Shown piece after piece: positions 15,595 to 25,718 of a stretch of 41,640 nucleotides of DNA. Made by a program: the position numbers and the translations under genes. The stretch spans positions 1-41,640 of the forward strand of contig JAMPII010000018.1 in NCBI GenBank assembly GCA_023662835.1. The letters are read 5' to 3'. The notes beneath the pieces were generated by a model. That model ran no database searches, had not been told where the DNA came from, and was given only the letters and a program-made list of their open reading frames with translations. Position 1 is the first letter of the stretch. Each line of letters starts with the position of its first letter. Origin of the DNA: Muribaculaceae bacterium (GTDB taxonomy: Bacteria > Bacteroidota > Bacteroidia > Bacteroidales > Muribaculaceae).

Positions 15595-17322
15595 TTACAA
15601 CCAGCCGTCGTTCTGCTTCAGATTAGGATTCTTCATTATTTCGGTCAGAGGAATCGGGAACAGATACATCTTATCCTCCCACTGACGGTTTACTACCTGT
15701 CGACGGTAAGTGAACTTAGTGTCGTCGGTAGGATCCTTTTCGATAACCATACGTGTGATGCTGGTGAAATACTTGTCAGCTTCTTTCCAGCGGCGAACGT
15801 CCCAGAAACGATGGCCTTCGAATGCCAGCTCTACCATACGTTCGTTCTTGTATTCTTTCCAGAACTCGTCGCCGGTAGCTGTCATATTGCTTACCTTAGC
15901 GCGTTTGCGCACCTTGTTCACTGCTTCGAGAGCTGTGTATTCGAAATCAGCTGTTTTCTTGTTTGAATCGCCAAGCCAACGATAGATACACTCTGCATAG
16001 TCAAGATATGCACCGCCCATACGGAAGTTTTGATAAACATGGAACGATTTCTTATATGTTGAGTTTGCGCTCAAATTGATTGCGCCGTTGCAGAGTTTTT
16101 TCAAGTAGTAGCCGGTTGTTGTTGCGTTGGCTACTGGTTGTCCATTTTTACCACCTACGAAAGTTTCGATATTAGGAGCTCCAGAGTAAGACGGCCATTT
16201 GTCGCCATTAACAGCGATTGTAACTTCCAGACGTGGGTCACGATTTTTGTATGGATTGTTTTCGTCATAGCCCGATGTTGGATCGTCGATGCTCTTACCA
16301 TTCTTCATTGTGTAAGCATCAACAAGATTTTGTGTAGGGCAGTTACCGCCGTTGCCACCTTCGATACCTACAGGATATGAATTCGACTCAATATAGTTAT
16401 CGCCATCAGTATCTTTGTAGTAGCGATAGCCAAACAACATTTCGGGCTTGATACGCGGACTCTTGTAGTTTTCGGGATCCCAAACCTGTTCGTATTTCGA
16501 GGCAAGTTTTTTACCACCGGCCTCAGCTGCCTTAATAAGTTCGTTATTGTAAATTGCAGCTGTATGCCAGCGTTCCTGATCGTTGGTTGGGTTAAACAAT
16601 GGGCTTGCCCAGTACATTGCGGCACGGGCGCGAAGTGCGAGCACTGCATATTTGTCGGCGCGACCACCTTCGGTGATACCCATTGAATAGTCGCCTAACT
16701 TGCTATAATCCTCAATGATAAGATCCTTGATTTCGGTTAGTTCATCAAGAATAAATTCAAACACTTCGTCGGATGTGTTGCGGGCAAGCGAGTTAGCCTC
16801 GGCAGCCGACATTGTGTGCTTCATGATAGGCACACCGCCGTACTGACGAACTAGGATGAAATAGAAGTAGGCACGCAAGAAACGGGCTTCATACTGATAG
16901 TTCTCGTAACGGTGCATCTCCTTCTGATAGTTCGCGGTTGTTTCATAATCCTCAAACTTCAGTCCGGTGAATTCATCGAGGTAGTTGTTAGCAGCGCGGA
17001 TCACCTTGAACATGGAGTTCCACTGTGTGTTCTTGGCGTTGGTCGACGACCATGAACCATTGTAGAAATCTTCGATAGCGTTACCGGCGCGACTGAATTC
17101 AGCTTCGTCGGTTGCGCAGGCGCTCATTGCACCGCCGCTGAAATTTCCGAAGTCGTATTCTATGGCTTTGTAGAGCTGAGTCATGAAACCGGCTACGTTT
17201 TCAAATTTTTCAGCTGTAAAGTCTTTACCGGCGGTATCAACTTCGATATAATCCATCTTGTCGCACGCGGTGAAAGCGAGGCCGAGCGCTACCAGAGGAA
17301 TAAATATTTTATTAGTTTTCAT
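15595..17322 (-). CDS. SusD/RagB-family nutrient-binding lipoprotein (pair 1)
   Basis: A 575-residue surface lipoprotein with lipobox AFTAC (Cys20). SusD proteins cap the extracellular side of their partner SusC barrel and capture glycans or peptides. Family features seen are the N-terminal helical TPR-like part (YEARFLRAYFYFILVRQYGGVPI), and the C-terminal segment VELAFEGHRFWDVRRW followed by YLFPIPLTEIMKNPNL. Length is normal. It is the last gene of the four-gene operon, 25 bp after its SusC partner and followed by a strong terminator. No glycosidase, sulfatase or regulator sits beside it, so the ligand cannot be guessed. Confidence 0.95.
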   Translation of the reverse strand: MKTNKIFIPLVALGLAFTACDKMDYIEVDTAGKDFTAEKFENVAGFMTQLYKAIEYDFGNFSGGAMSACATDEAEFSRAGNAIEDFYNGSWSSTNAKNTQWNSMFKVIRAANNYLDEFTGLKFEDYETTANYQKEMHRYENYQYEARFLRAYFYFILVRQYGGVPIMKHTMSAAEANSLARNTSDEVFEFILDELTEIKDLIIEDYSKLGDYSMGITEGGRADKYAVLALRARAAMYWASPLFNPTNDQERWHTAAIYNNELIKAAEAGGKKLASKYEQVWDPENYKSPRIKPEMLFGYRYYKDTDGDNYIESNSYPVGIEGGNGGNCPTQNLVDAYTMKNGKSIDDPTSGYDENNPYKNRDPRLEVTIAVNGDKWPSYSGAPNIETFVGGKNGQPVANATTTGYYLKKLCNGAINLSANSTYKKSFHVYQNFRMGGAYLDYAECIYRWLGDSNKKTADFEYTALEAVNKVRKRAKVSNMTATGDEFWKEYKNERMVELAFEGHRFWDVRRWKEADKYFTSITRMVIEKDPTDDTKFTYRRQVVNRQWEDKMYLFPIPLTEIMKNPNLKQNDGWL

Positions 17323-17347
17323 GTCTTATTCCGATATTGAATTAAGA

Positions 17348-20161
17348 TTAAAATGTAACGCTCAAACCCAGAGCTATGCTGCGGTTTACAGGGTTGATGC
17401 CGTAGCATTCGGGGTCGTTCTTGGGCACATTGCTGGTGGCGAACAGATCGATTGCGCGGACATAGAATTTTGCACCGTTAACAACCTTCAGATTCTCTTT
17501 CAGGAATGCGCGGGGGATGTTGTAGTAAACTTCAAGGTTACGCAATTTCAGGAACGAACGGTTGCGCAGCCAAAGGGTTGAAGTTTGCTCGTTGTTCTTG
17601 TTCGAGTCATAGCTCAAACGGGGGAACTCGGCGTTCTGGTTGTCGGGAGTCCAACGGTGGTCGTAGTAATACTGCGACACTGTTGTGCTGCTCAACGTTG
17701 GCCAATACATACTCTTTGTGTTGAGCACCGCGCTGTAGTTGCCTGTTCCCTGGAAGAATGCGTATACTCCGATACCTTTCCATTCTGCACCCAGGCGGAA
17801 GTTGTAGTAAATTTCAGGGCTGACGGTTGTGTAACCGATAGCAGTTTTGTCGTTTGAGTCGATAATGCCGTCTTTGTTGATATCCTTGTATTTGATATCG
17901 CCGGGAACAACATCCGAGAATGTCTGCTTGGGGCTATTGTCGATATCTGCCTGATCTTTGAAGTAGCCGATAGCTACCAAACCAAAGAGCTGGCTAACGC
18001 GTTTGCCTGTCGATTCTAGGTTCTTGTAGGTTTGAGGTTCTTCTTTCTGGTCAACGATTTTGCTGCGGTTGAAGCTGAAGTTACCACCTACGCTGAATGT
18101 CCAGTCGCCAAATGTGCGGTTGTAGTCGGCGCTGAATTCCAAACCTTTGCTGTCAACAACGCCACCATTGATATAAGGAGCTGTCAAACCTATCAGGGCT
18201 GAGTATTCCCCAGCACCGGAAACCCAGATGCCATTGCGGCGCTGTGCAAACAAATCCAAGCTCAAGTTAAGGCCGTTAACAGGCGATGCGTCGATACCTA
18301 CGTTATATTTGTAAGCTTTTTCGCGGTCGGGATTCTCAGTCTTCATCTGGTCGATGTAGGTCTGATTTGTGGGGTTCCATGAATCATCGAATGGGTACAA
18401 ACCGCCCGAAAGAATTGTGTACTGTTCTTTGTAGTATGTCCAGAGGTTATCGCCGGGCAGGTAGTCGGCATTAAGCATACCGGCCGATGCGCGGAGCTTC
18501 AAATAACGGTCGGGGTTGCTCCAGAAGCTTTCGTTCGAGATAACCCAACCCAAACCTAATGTGGGTGAGAAGTTCCATTTTGAACCTGGAGCCAGACGTG
18601 AACTACCGCTTTCAACCAATGTGAGGTCGAGCAAATAGCGGTTTTTGTAGTTCAAATGGGTCCACCATGAGATGTTCTGACGGTAAACTGTATTATTTGT
18701 TCCGTCGGGATCGAAATATTCGTAGTCCCATTTCAACTGGCTGTAAAGTCCGAGGTCGCCAAACTGGTTCTCGTAGTTCAATCCGGCATCGATGTGGCTG
18801 CGACGGTACCATGTGCTCAGCTTCGAGTCGGAACTCATTTCAGAATCAGTACCATAGAGGCTGGTTGTGTAGGTAGGTTCAGCAGCTGTAGCGGGCCAAG
18901 AAGGAACGGTTACGGAGTACTGGTAGGTTTTGCTGTGGTTTTCGTAAATGTTCGACCAGTTGTCGTATGAAATACGTGCCTGTGCGCTCAAACCTTTCAG
19001 AATCATACCGAGGTCCTGGCGGATTGTGAGGTCGGTAAGGATGTCGCGACGGTGCCATTTGTAGTAGGCAGCGCCTTGCGACTGGGCAACGGGATTGAGT
19101 GTACCGGCCCATGTGTCGCTTCCTGCCCACTTGCCGTCCGGGCCCTTGATTGGGAATGCAGCCGAAGGAACAGTGTAGATCATATCCCACAAGTTAGCCT
19201 GATCGCCGGGGCGCTGGCTTTCTTGCAACGAACCGAAAATGTTAACCTTAACTAATGTTGTGGGAGTGATGTCTATATCAAGGTTCATGCGGATATTTCC
19301 ACGCGAGAATTTATCCTGGGTTGAATAACCAGAGTTCTCGTTAGGGTTCTTGATGAAGCCCCAGTTGTTCTGCAGGTTGATAGCCGTATAGTAACGGAAC
19401 TTTTCGGCGCCGCCGCGGAACTGAATCGAATACTTGTCGCTGTGGCCCGAGTTGTTCATTGTTTCGCCAAGCCAGTCAACATTGGGGTAAAGTTCGGGAT
19501 AGCTTCCGTCGCGCAGAGCTGCAAGCTCGTTGGCGTTGTAGCGGGGAGTTTCATATCCGTCCATTTGACGGGCTTCATTGATAGCCAAACCGTAGGTGTA
19601 GCCGTCAACGAATTTAGGGCGGTGGGGAATCGAACGGAATTCATGGTCGTAGCTGATAATGATTTCGCGCGAATTAGCTTTACCGCGTTTTGTTGTAATA
19701 GCAACCACGCCGTTAATACCCTTGTATCCATAGAGAGCTGTTGCGGCCGCATCCTTTAGGATTTCAACCGTTTCAACTTCCTCTGGGGCAATCTGAGTGA
19801 TGTCGCGTTCAATACCGTCAACAACAAACAGCGGAGAGTTGTTGCCGTTCAATGTCTGCAAACCGCGTACATAAAATGTAGGATTTTCGTCAACATACAA
19901 TCCGGCACCCTGAAGCGAGATCAAGCCACTACCTTGGCCGAGAATATCGTTCCCGATATTCTTGGCGTTTCGGCGGTTGAGCTGGTCACCACCGATAACA
20001 GACACCGCACCGGTTGTCTCGCCGATAGTAAACACCTTATCGGTGCCTATTTGGGCAAGCTGCTGCGGCGACAGGCTGCTTTTTATTGTATCGTTCTGAG
20101 CGAAGGCCCCGGCCGAAACTGTAGCCACAAGAGCAATCGCAGATAAATATTTCTTATACAT
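17348..20161 (-). CDS. SusC/RagA-family TonB-dependent transporter (pair 1), lacking the N-terminal carboxypeptidase-like domain
   Basis: A 937-residue outer-membrane transporter with signal peptide (about 1-21, AFA-Q). Most SusC proteins have an 80-residue carboxypeptidase-regulatory-like domain next; here only a linker of about 25 residues precedes DKVFTIGETTGAVSVI, which resembles a TonB box leading into the plug (VDGIERDITQI, EILKDAAATALYG, VAITTKRG). The rest is a 22-strand-type barrel, with a Ca-binding-like loop DINKDGIIDSND, and it ends in VTF. It is 25 bp upstream of its SusD and 50 bp after the SusD of pair 2. It should import a ligand using TonB-ExbBD energy. Confidence 0.94.
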   Translation of the reverse strand: MYKKYLSAIALVATVSAGAFAQNDTIKSSLSPQQLAQIGTDKVFTIGETTGAVSVIGGDQLNRRNAKNIGNDILGQGSGLISLQGAGLYVDENPTFYVRGLQTLNGNNSPLFVVDGIERDITQIAPEEVETVEILKDAAATALYGYKGINGVVAITTKRGKANSREIIISYDHEFRSIPHRPKFVDGYTYGLAINEARQMDGYETPRYNANELAALRDGSYPELYPNVDWLGETMNNSGHSDKYSIQFRGGAEKFRYYTAINLQNNWGFIKNPNENSGYSTQDKFSRGNIRMNLDIDITPTTLVKVNIFGSLQESQRPGDQANLWDMIYTVPSAAFPIKGPDGKWAGSDTWAGTLNPVAQSQGAAYYKWHRRDILTDLTIRQDLGMILKGLSAQARISYDNWSNIYENHSKTYQYSVTVPSWPATAAEPTYTTSLYGTDSEMSSDSKLSTWYRRSHIDAGLNYENQFGDLGLYSQLKWDYEYFDPDGTNNTVYRQNISWWTHLNYKNRYLLDLTLVESGSSRLAPGSKWNFSPTLGLGWVISNESFWSNPDRYLKLRASAGMLNADYLPGDNLWTYYKEQYTILSGGLYPFDDSWNPTNQTYIDQMKTENPDREKAYKYNVGIDASPVNGLNLSLDLFAQRRNGIWVSGAGEYSALIGLTAPYINGGVVDSKGLEFSADYNRTFGDWTFSVGGNFSFNRSKIVDQKEEPQTYKNLESTGKRVSQLFGLVAIGYFKDQADIDNSPKQTFSDVVPGDIKYKDINKDGIIDSNDKTAIGYTTVSPEIYYNFRLGAEWKGIGVYAFFQGTGNYSAVLNTKSMYWPTLSSTTVSQYYYDHRWTPDNQNAEFPRLSYDSNKNNEQTSTLWLRNRSFLKLRNLEVYYNIPRAFLKENLKVVNGAKFYVRAIDLFATSNVPKNDPECYGINPVNRSIALGLSVTF

Positions 20162-20211
20162 AGTTAATTTCCTTTATTAACATTGCTATTAAATGCTGAT
20201 GTGGTTTCGGT

Positions 20212-22224
20212 TTACCATCCTGGGTTCTGAACCAAACCGTAGCCTTTGTTGATTTCCGAAATCGGGAATGGACACAGGTACCATTTAACATCGAAGCTTG
20301 ATGCATCTTGACTCCACCATACGCGTTTCCACTTGTCAACTTCGAATTTTTCGTATTCGAAATGTGTGGGTTCGTAGTACAATGGGTTGTTGGGGTCGGT
20401 TATCTGTGTCTGTTCCTGCGAGTACCAAGAGTGGTTTATGCGGTTGCCCGAATCGTCGAGACGATAGATACGCAAGCCATGGAGTTTTTTGGTGAACAGG
20501 TCGGCACGTTTGTAGCGAACCATGTCGTAGTAGCGGGTTTCCTGAAGAGCAAATTCGCAGCAGCGCTCGCGCATAATTTCTTCGAGAGCGCCATCGCGGG
20601 TTGCAATCTTTTCAGGTGCGCAAACCGACATTTTACCAAGACCGACGCGAGCACGCACTTTGTCGACGGGAACCATTGCGTCGGCAATTGTTCCGCCCGA
20701 CTGAAGAATAGCCTCAGCATAGGTTAGATAAACATCGCTGAGCTGCAGCCAGCTCCATTGAGGTTGTTTGCGGCGGAAGCATTCACCAACAAGATATTTT
20801 AGGTTGCGATAACCGGTACTCCAAATCGGGTTTTCAACCGAGGGGTTGGTCGAAGCATGCTGTCCGCCAATGTAAGCTTCCCAAGGCTCGCCGCTCGATG
20901 TACCATCCTCAAGCACGAGACCAACGAGAGCGCCGTTAACAGCACATGATTCGTACAGACGGGGGTCGCGAGTGAGCGTACGGTTGCCCATCATGCGCTG
21001 GCCCTGAACTTTTTCACCTTTGAAGAACATTTCGTCAAGTTTTCCTTCAGCTTCGGTTTTGTCCCAATCGAAGGGTGTACCGTCGGCCCAGGGGAACATT
21101 TCAACATATTCCTGTGTAGGCGAAAGCTCTACGCGTTCGTTTCCTCCGGGCCAGCCCAGGTTGTACCAGTTGTAGTCGTTACCCTGTGTGTAGGAAGAAA
21201 TACGTACTGAGTGGAGAACCTCCTTGCTATCCTCGAGCAGGTAGCCCTGACGGAATGCGAAACGATAATCTTCGAACGTATCGCCTAGGGGCTCTGTCAG
21301 GCCATAGCTTCCTTCCGATTCAATTTTCGACAGGAAGTCGGCACATTCATTTTTAAGAGTGGTCCAACGGCTTGCGTCGTATCCGCCGAGCCAAACATAT
21401 TCAGGTTTCTCCATTGTATAGCCCGATGCTTCATAATAGGGGCGCTCCGAGTTGAACAGAGGCGAAGCCAGGAACTGAAGAATCTGAATTTTCAGCGCGC
21501 GTGCACCGGCCATAGTCCAGTGGCCGGTTTGCGACAGAGCGTCGGCACCGGTATATGCCCATGGAAGAGCGTTTGCAGCCTGAACTTCGTCGATAAGACC
21601 TAGCATGAAGTCGGCAGTTTCCTGAACTGTGCTTCTACCTTCCGAGTAGCTCGATTCCGAGCCGACGAATGCGGCACGGAGTATTGGCATACCACCATAG
21701 TAACGGAAAGCGGTGAAATAGAATGATGCCAGCAAACACTTAGCTTCGTCGCGCAGGCGATCCTTCTCCGACTGCTCCATGTTGGGCACTTCATTCACGC
21801 GTTCGATCAGCAGCCAGCAGCGGCGCACCATTTCCCAGAGCTCCTCACCGTTGTAAGGATAAACTGGGTTGCCCGACGATGCTGACAACATTCCCTGATA
21901 GTACTGACTGTATAGGTTCGAAGCAGCATAAACGTTCTGGTGAATATCGGTCAAACCGTCGGCATTACCATGCCAGTAGTTCAAGTGCTGGGCGATATTC
22001 GACGAAGACACACTGGGGAGACCATAAAATTGACGGCTATAGATAGCAGCCAGGAAGCCACGCGTGTACTCAGGGTTGTGGAACACGGTATCGGCTGTTG
22101 CGGCTCCACCGGGGGCTTTTTCCAGAAAAGCATTTCCGAAAGCCACCTTATCGGTACACGAACCCATGCTCAAGGCGAGCCCGAGCATACCGATTATCGG
22201 CAGATGTTTTATATTTAGTTTCAT
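20212..22224 (-). CDS. SusD/RagB-family nutrient-binding lipoprotein (pair 2)
   Basis: A 670-residue lipoprotein with lipobox SMGSC (Cys23), longer than the usual 500-600. It has the SusD pattern: an N-terminal helical domain (KCLLASFYFTAFRYYGGMPI), a large central region, and the C-terminal ALQETRYYDMVRYKRAD and YLCPFPISEINKGYGLVQNPGW. It begins 8 bp after its SusC partner, so the two are tightly co-expressed. It is only distantly similar to the SusD of pair 1, which argues for two different ligands, or two parts of a complex substrate, rather than a recent duplication. Confidence 0.95.
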   Translation of the reverse strand: MKLNIKHLPIIGMLGLALSMGSCTDKVAFGNAFLEKAPGGAATADTVFHNPEYTRGFLAAIYSRQFYGLPSVSSSNIAQHLNYWHGNADGLTDIHQNVYAASNLYSQYYQGMLSASSGNPVYPYNGEELWEMVRRCWLLIERVNEVPNMEQSEKDRLRDEAKCLLASFYFTAFRYYGGMPILRAAFVGSESSYSEGRSTVQETADFMLGLIDEVQAANALPWAYTGADALSQTGHWTMAGARALKIQILQFLASPLFNSERPYYEASGYTMEKPEYVWLGGYDASRWTTLKNECADFLSKIESEGSYGLTEPLGDTFEDYRFAFRQGYLLEDSKEVLHSVRISSYTQGNDYNWYNLGWPGGNERVELSPTQEYVEMFPWADGTPFDWDKTEAEGKLDEMFFKGEKVQGQRMMGNRTLTRDPRLYESCAVNGALVGLVLEDGTSSGEPWEAYIGGQHASTNPSVENPIWSTGYRNLKYLVGECFRRKQPQWSWLQLSDVYLTYAEAILQSGGTIADAMVPVDKVRARVGLGKMSVCAPEKIATRDGALEEIMRERCCEFALQETRYYDMVRYKRADLFTKKLHGLRIYRLDDSGNRINHSWYSQEQTQITDPNNPLYYEPTHFEYEKFEVDKWKRVWWSQDASSFDVKWYLCPFPISEINKGYGLVQNPGW

Positions 22225-22232
22225 CGTGTATA

Positions 22233-25200
22233 TTAGAAGTTAAGTTTAAGACTTACAGTATATGTTTTCTGAACGGGGTACTGAGGTGTGGCACTACCAA
22301 CCGATTCGGGGTCGCCCCATTTGTAGGGTGAGAATGTTAACAAGTTGTAGCCGCTTAGTGCAACTATTGCGTTGCGCAAACCGATTTTCTTAACAAAAGG
22401 AGCATCGATAGTGTACGACAACTGTGCAGTTTTCAAGCGAAGGTATTTGGCATCCTTTTCATACAGAGTTGAAGCCTGCTGGTAGTTGTTGCTGTAGCTT
22501 GCCCATGATGGACGGGGGAAGTCGTAGTTTTGACCGGGATTCTCTGCGTTCCAGCTGTTATAAACGTTGTAGCGGAGCAGACCACCGTCGGTGTTACCTG
22601 TACGCGATTTGAACGGTTCGCGGAACACGTCCTCAATCATACGCGACACATCCCATGCGCCGGTCCATTGCATGCTCAGTTCAAGACCTTTCCATACAAC
22701 ACCGAAGTTCAAACCGGCAACGTACTGAGGATCGTCGGTGTAGCCCAATGCGCGGGTACGGTCGTCGGGCGTAATCTTACCGTCGCCGTCGAGGTCGACA
22801 TAAACAGCATCACCATTCTTGAGATCCATCAGCTGTTCAGGATAAGGTTGGCCAAATTTCTTTTCGTAAAGCGCGGGAGTTTCTTCGTCGTAGAAACGGA
22901 AGAACTGGTACTGATAGCGGGCACCGATACGGTGGCCACGTTCATACTGGAATTCGTTGGTGTAGGGAGTTTCTTTCTTCTCTTTAACCTCATTCTGGTT
23001 GTGCGACAGATTCACGTTAACCCAGTAGCGCCAATCCTTGTTAATCTGATCGTTCCACTGTAGGCTGATTTCCCAACCCCAGCTGTCAACAACACCAAGG
23101 TTTGCATAAGGAACAGTGTAACCGATATAGCTTGGAGCTGTCCAGTCCTGCAGAAGAATGTTGGTACGGTGTTCACGATAGTAGTCGAAGTTGGCACGCA
23201 GACGCGAGTTGAGAACGTAGATGTCAACACCGTAGTCCTGCTTCAAGGCTTTTTCCCAACCAACATTGGGGTTGTTCTTTGTGCTTTCGATCCAGCCGTG
23301 AACAGCGTCGCGGGTATTGATACCGAAGTTGTAGGAATAGCCTGAACGAGCAGCGATTGCAGTGTTCTGTACGAATGGGTCGGCTGTGTACATGAAACGG
23401 TTACCACCAACTTTATCGTTACCTACAAGGCCAAGTGATGCGCGGAACTTAAGGAAGTCGACAACCTTAGTTATAGGCTGGAAGAATTTTTCGTTGCTGA
23501 TAATCCAGCCGATTGATCCAGCGGGGAATGTACCGAAGCGACGATCAGGATGGAAGTTTTCTGAACCGTTGTAACCGATGTTGAATTCGGCCATATAGCG
23601 GTTATCGTAGTCGTATGTAATACGGCCAACCAAGCCTACGTAGCCCTGAGGTATGTCGGAGAATGTTTTAGGATAGTAGGTCTTGCTCTGGTTGTAAAGA
23701 ACAAGAGCGCCAACTGAGTGAAGACCGAATGTGCGGTTGTAGTTGAAAGCTGCTTCAGCATACCAGTCACGACCGCGTCCATTCTGACTTTCGGAAATGT
23801 ACAGAAGACCATCCTGACCCGATTTGCGAAGTTTTGTTTCGCCGTCGAGGGTGAAGATAGGAGTGTACGTTGCACGTTCGCGGGTATATGTTTTACGCGC
23901 GCCGAACCAGCTGTTGTAGGCACCTTTCACACGGAACGAAAGACCCTTGGTGATGAAATCAAGTTTCTGGTTGAGTTGAACGTCGGCCTGCAGGGTGTTG
24001 GTGTTGTCGTAGTAACCACCTGATGTGTTACCGCTCGAACCCAAAATGTAGGTAAAACCTGAACCACCGGTCACAGGTAGAGCCAGACCGTCGGCACCGG
24101 TTTCCGTTGTAGTGAAGATTGGCTTACCGTCGATAATACCTGCTGTTGAGAAGGGAACAGCCTGATACAAAGCGCGGAAGTAGGCCGATGTACCTTCGTT
24201 TGAGATAGGTTTCTCGATGTTGGCTACGATACCCGAAACACCCAGAGTAATTGCTGTTGTAGGAGTAACGTCGATATCCAAATTGGCACGATAGTTGAAA
24301 CGGGTGTAGTCGTAACCGGCTGTTTCAGAGTAACCGAAGTTTTTAAAACCGCCTTCTTGAGTTGTCAAACCGGCCGATACGAAGTAGCGAACCTCTTTTG
24401 TACCACCGCTGATGTTGATATTGCTCTTTGTTTGAAGAGTATGTTTCTTCATTGTGTAGTCAGCCCATTCAATGCTCGGGAAGCGAATCGGGTCGGAACC
24501 ATCTTTAAACTTCTGAACAACCTCGGGCGAGAACATCGGTACGAAGTTGGCGGGATCGCCTTCATAGTCGTTGAACTGCATCTGGTTGTAGAATGTGGCA
24601 TACTCATACGAGTTAGCCTGTTCGATAGGTTTAACAGGTTTAACTATTGAGAATGACGTGCTTACATCAATTTTAGCCTGACCTTCCTTACCGCGTTTGG
24701 TTGTAATGAGGACAACACCGTTAGCACCACGCACACCGAACACAGCCGTTGCCGACGCATCCTTAAGCACTGTGATACTCTCAATATCCTCAGGGTCGAT
24801 ATCGTTCATCGAACGTTCAACACCATCAACCTGGATAAGGGGAGATTCGCCGTTGAATGTACCTTTACCACGCACATAGATAGTTGCCTGGTCGGCACCG
24901 GGCTCGCCTGAAGTCTGTACAGTGGTCACACCGGTCAACTGACCAGCAAGCACGTTACCAACCGAAGCCACCGGCGTACGGGTAAGTTCCTCGCCCTTAA
25001 CACTGGAGATAGCACCGGTAACGGTTACTTTCTTTTGCACACCATAGGCAACTACCTCAACACCACCAAGAACAACCGAGTTGGTTTTCAAGGTAATAGT
25101 CATGCCATTTTTGGCTGTAACCACTTGAGGATCGTAGCCGATGTACGATACTTTAATTTTTGAGCCGGGCTTCATTTTGAGAGAGAAATTACCGTCAAGG

Positions 25201-25418
25201 TCGGTAACTGTACCGTTGCTGGTACCTTCTACCATCACAGTAGCGCCGATAATAGGTTCACCTGTGTCGTCGACAACAGTACCTGTCACTGTCGTATCCT
25301 GAGCATAAGCCGCCATTGCTGCGAACAGGCACACGAAGCTGACAAGCAACTTCATACCTCCTCCCATAGCATTCTTTAAACTACGGACCGACAAGAAGAG
25401 ACTTTTTACGTCTTTCAT
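22233..25418 (-). CDS. SusC/RagA-family TonB-dependent transporter (pair 2)
   Basis: A 1061-residue outer-membrane transporter. Residues 1-40 form an extended signal sequence (the hydrophobic core is about 22-38, ending AYA-Q). Residues about 41-125 are the carboxypeptidase-regulatory-like domain (TGTVVDDTGEPIIGATV). The plug follows (VASVGNVLAGQLTGV, QVDGVERSMNDI, ITVLKDASATAVFG), then the barrel, with a Ca-binding-like DLDGDGKITPDD. It ends in SLKLNF. An in-frame ATG at residue 18 or 22 would give a shorter signal peptide; the long form is usual for SusC. It is the first gene of the four-gene operon and has a leader of about 145 nt. Confidence 0.95.
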   Translation of the reverse strand: MKDVKSLFLSVRSLKNAMGGGMKLLVSFVCLFAAMAAYAQDTTVTGTVVDDTGEPIIGATVMVEGTSNGTVTDLDGNFSLKMKPGSKIKVSYIGYDPQVVTAKNGMTITLKTNSVVLGGVEVVAYGVQKKVTVTGAISSVKGEELTRTPVASVGNVLAGQLTGVTTVQTSGEPGADQATIYVRGKGTFNGESPLIQVDGVERSMNDIDPEDIESITVLKDASATAVFGVRGANGVVLITTKRGKEGQAKIDVSTSFSIVKPVKPIEQANSYEYATFYNQMQFNDYEGDPANFVPMFSPEVVQKFKDGSDPIRFPSIEWADYTMKKHTLQTKSNINISGGTKEVRYFVSAGLTTQEGGFKNFGYSETAGYDYTRFNYRANLDIDVTPTTAITLGVSGIVANIEKPISNEGTSAYFRALYQAVPFSTAGIIDGKPIFTTTETGADGLALPVTGGSGFTYILGSSGNTSGGYYDNTNTLQADVQLNQKLDFITKGLSFRVKGAYNSWFGARKTYTRERATYTPIFTLDGETKLRKSGQDGLLYISESQNGRGRDWYAEAAFNYNRTFGLHSVGALVLYNQSKTYYPKTFSDIPQGYVGLVGRITYDYDNRYMAEFNIGYNGSENFHPDRRFGTFPAGSIGWIISNEKFFQPITKVVDFLKFRASLGLVGNDKVGGNRFMYTADPFVQNTAIAARSGYSYNFGINTRDAVHGWIESTKNNPNVGWEKALKQDYGVDIYVLNSRLRANFDYYREHRTNILLQDWTAPSYIGYTVPYANLGVVDSWGWEISLQWNDQINKDWRYWVNVNLSHNQNEVKEKKETPYTNEFQYERGHRIGARYQYQFFRFYDEETPALYEKKFGQPYPEQLMDLKNGDAVYVDLDGDGKITPDDRTRALGYTDDPQYVAGLNFGVVWKGLELSMQWTGAWDVSRMIEDVFREPFKSRTGNTDGGLLRYNVYNSWNAENPGQNYDFPRPSWASYSNNYQQASTLYEKDAKYLRLKTAQLSYTIDAPFVKKIGLRNAIVALSGYNLLTFSPYKWGDPESVGSATPQYPVQKTYTVSLKLNF

Positions 25419-25718
25419 GATAAGGTTTCCTTTTTTGGTTTATAAAATAATTACTATATATAGATTTTGGTCTTTACAATAGACTCTACTATCTCTTTTT
25501 CAATGGCATAGCGGTAATACATCATGGTCGCGCAAAGTTTGAGCATGGTATTTCATTTACGCTTAGTACGCAAATTTAATACAAATTATAGAAACTACGC
25601 AAATATTTAACAGTAAAATTTTCACATACACATTTAACCTTTTGATAGCATCCTGCACACCAACACATTACCTCACAATAAATTAGTGTAAAAATAACAC
25701 TTCATAACATAAGTTTAA
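25419..25718. other. 300-bp gap upstream of the SusC/SusD operon
   Basis: No gene is seen. It holds the SusC promoter, a leader of about 145 nt, and a 9-bp direct repeat (TACGCAAAT at 25567-25575 and 25596-25604). A small AT-rich inverted repeat (5-bp arms, 25685-25701) lies after the glycosyltransferase stop codon and is too weak to call a terminator. Confidence 0.5.
25571..25603 (-). promoter_or_regulatory. Promoter of the double SusC/SusD operon
   Basis: On the minus strand TTTG (25600-25603) and TAAATTTG (25571-25578) are separated by 21 bp; both are exact consensus matches. Each box lies inside one copy of a 9-bp direct repeat, 29 bp apart. I see no flanking inverted repeats that would suggest an invertible promoter. 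Confidence 0.75.

Noticed and set aside
25419..25718. Invertible (phase-variable) promoter before the SusC operon
   Set aside because: No pair of inverted repeats flanks the promoter and there is no recombinase gene nearby.
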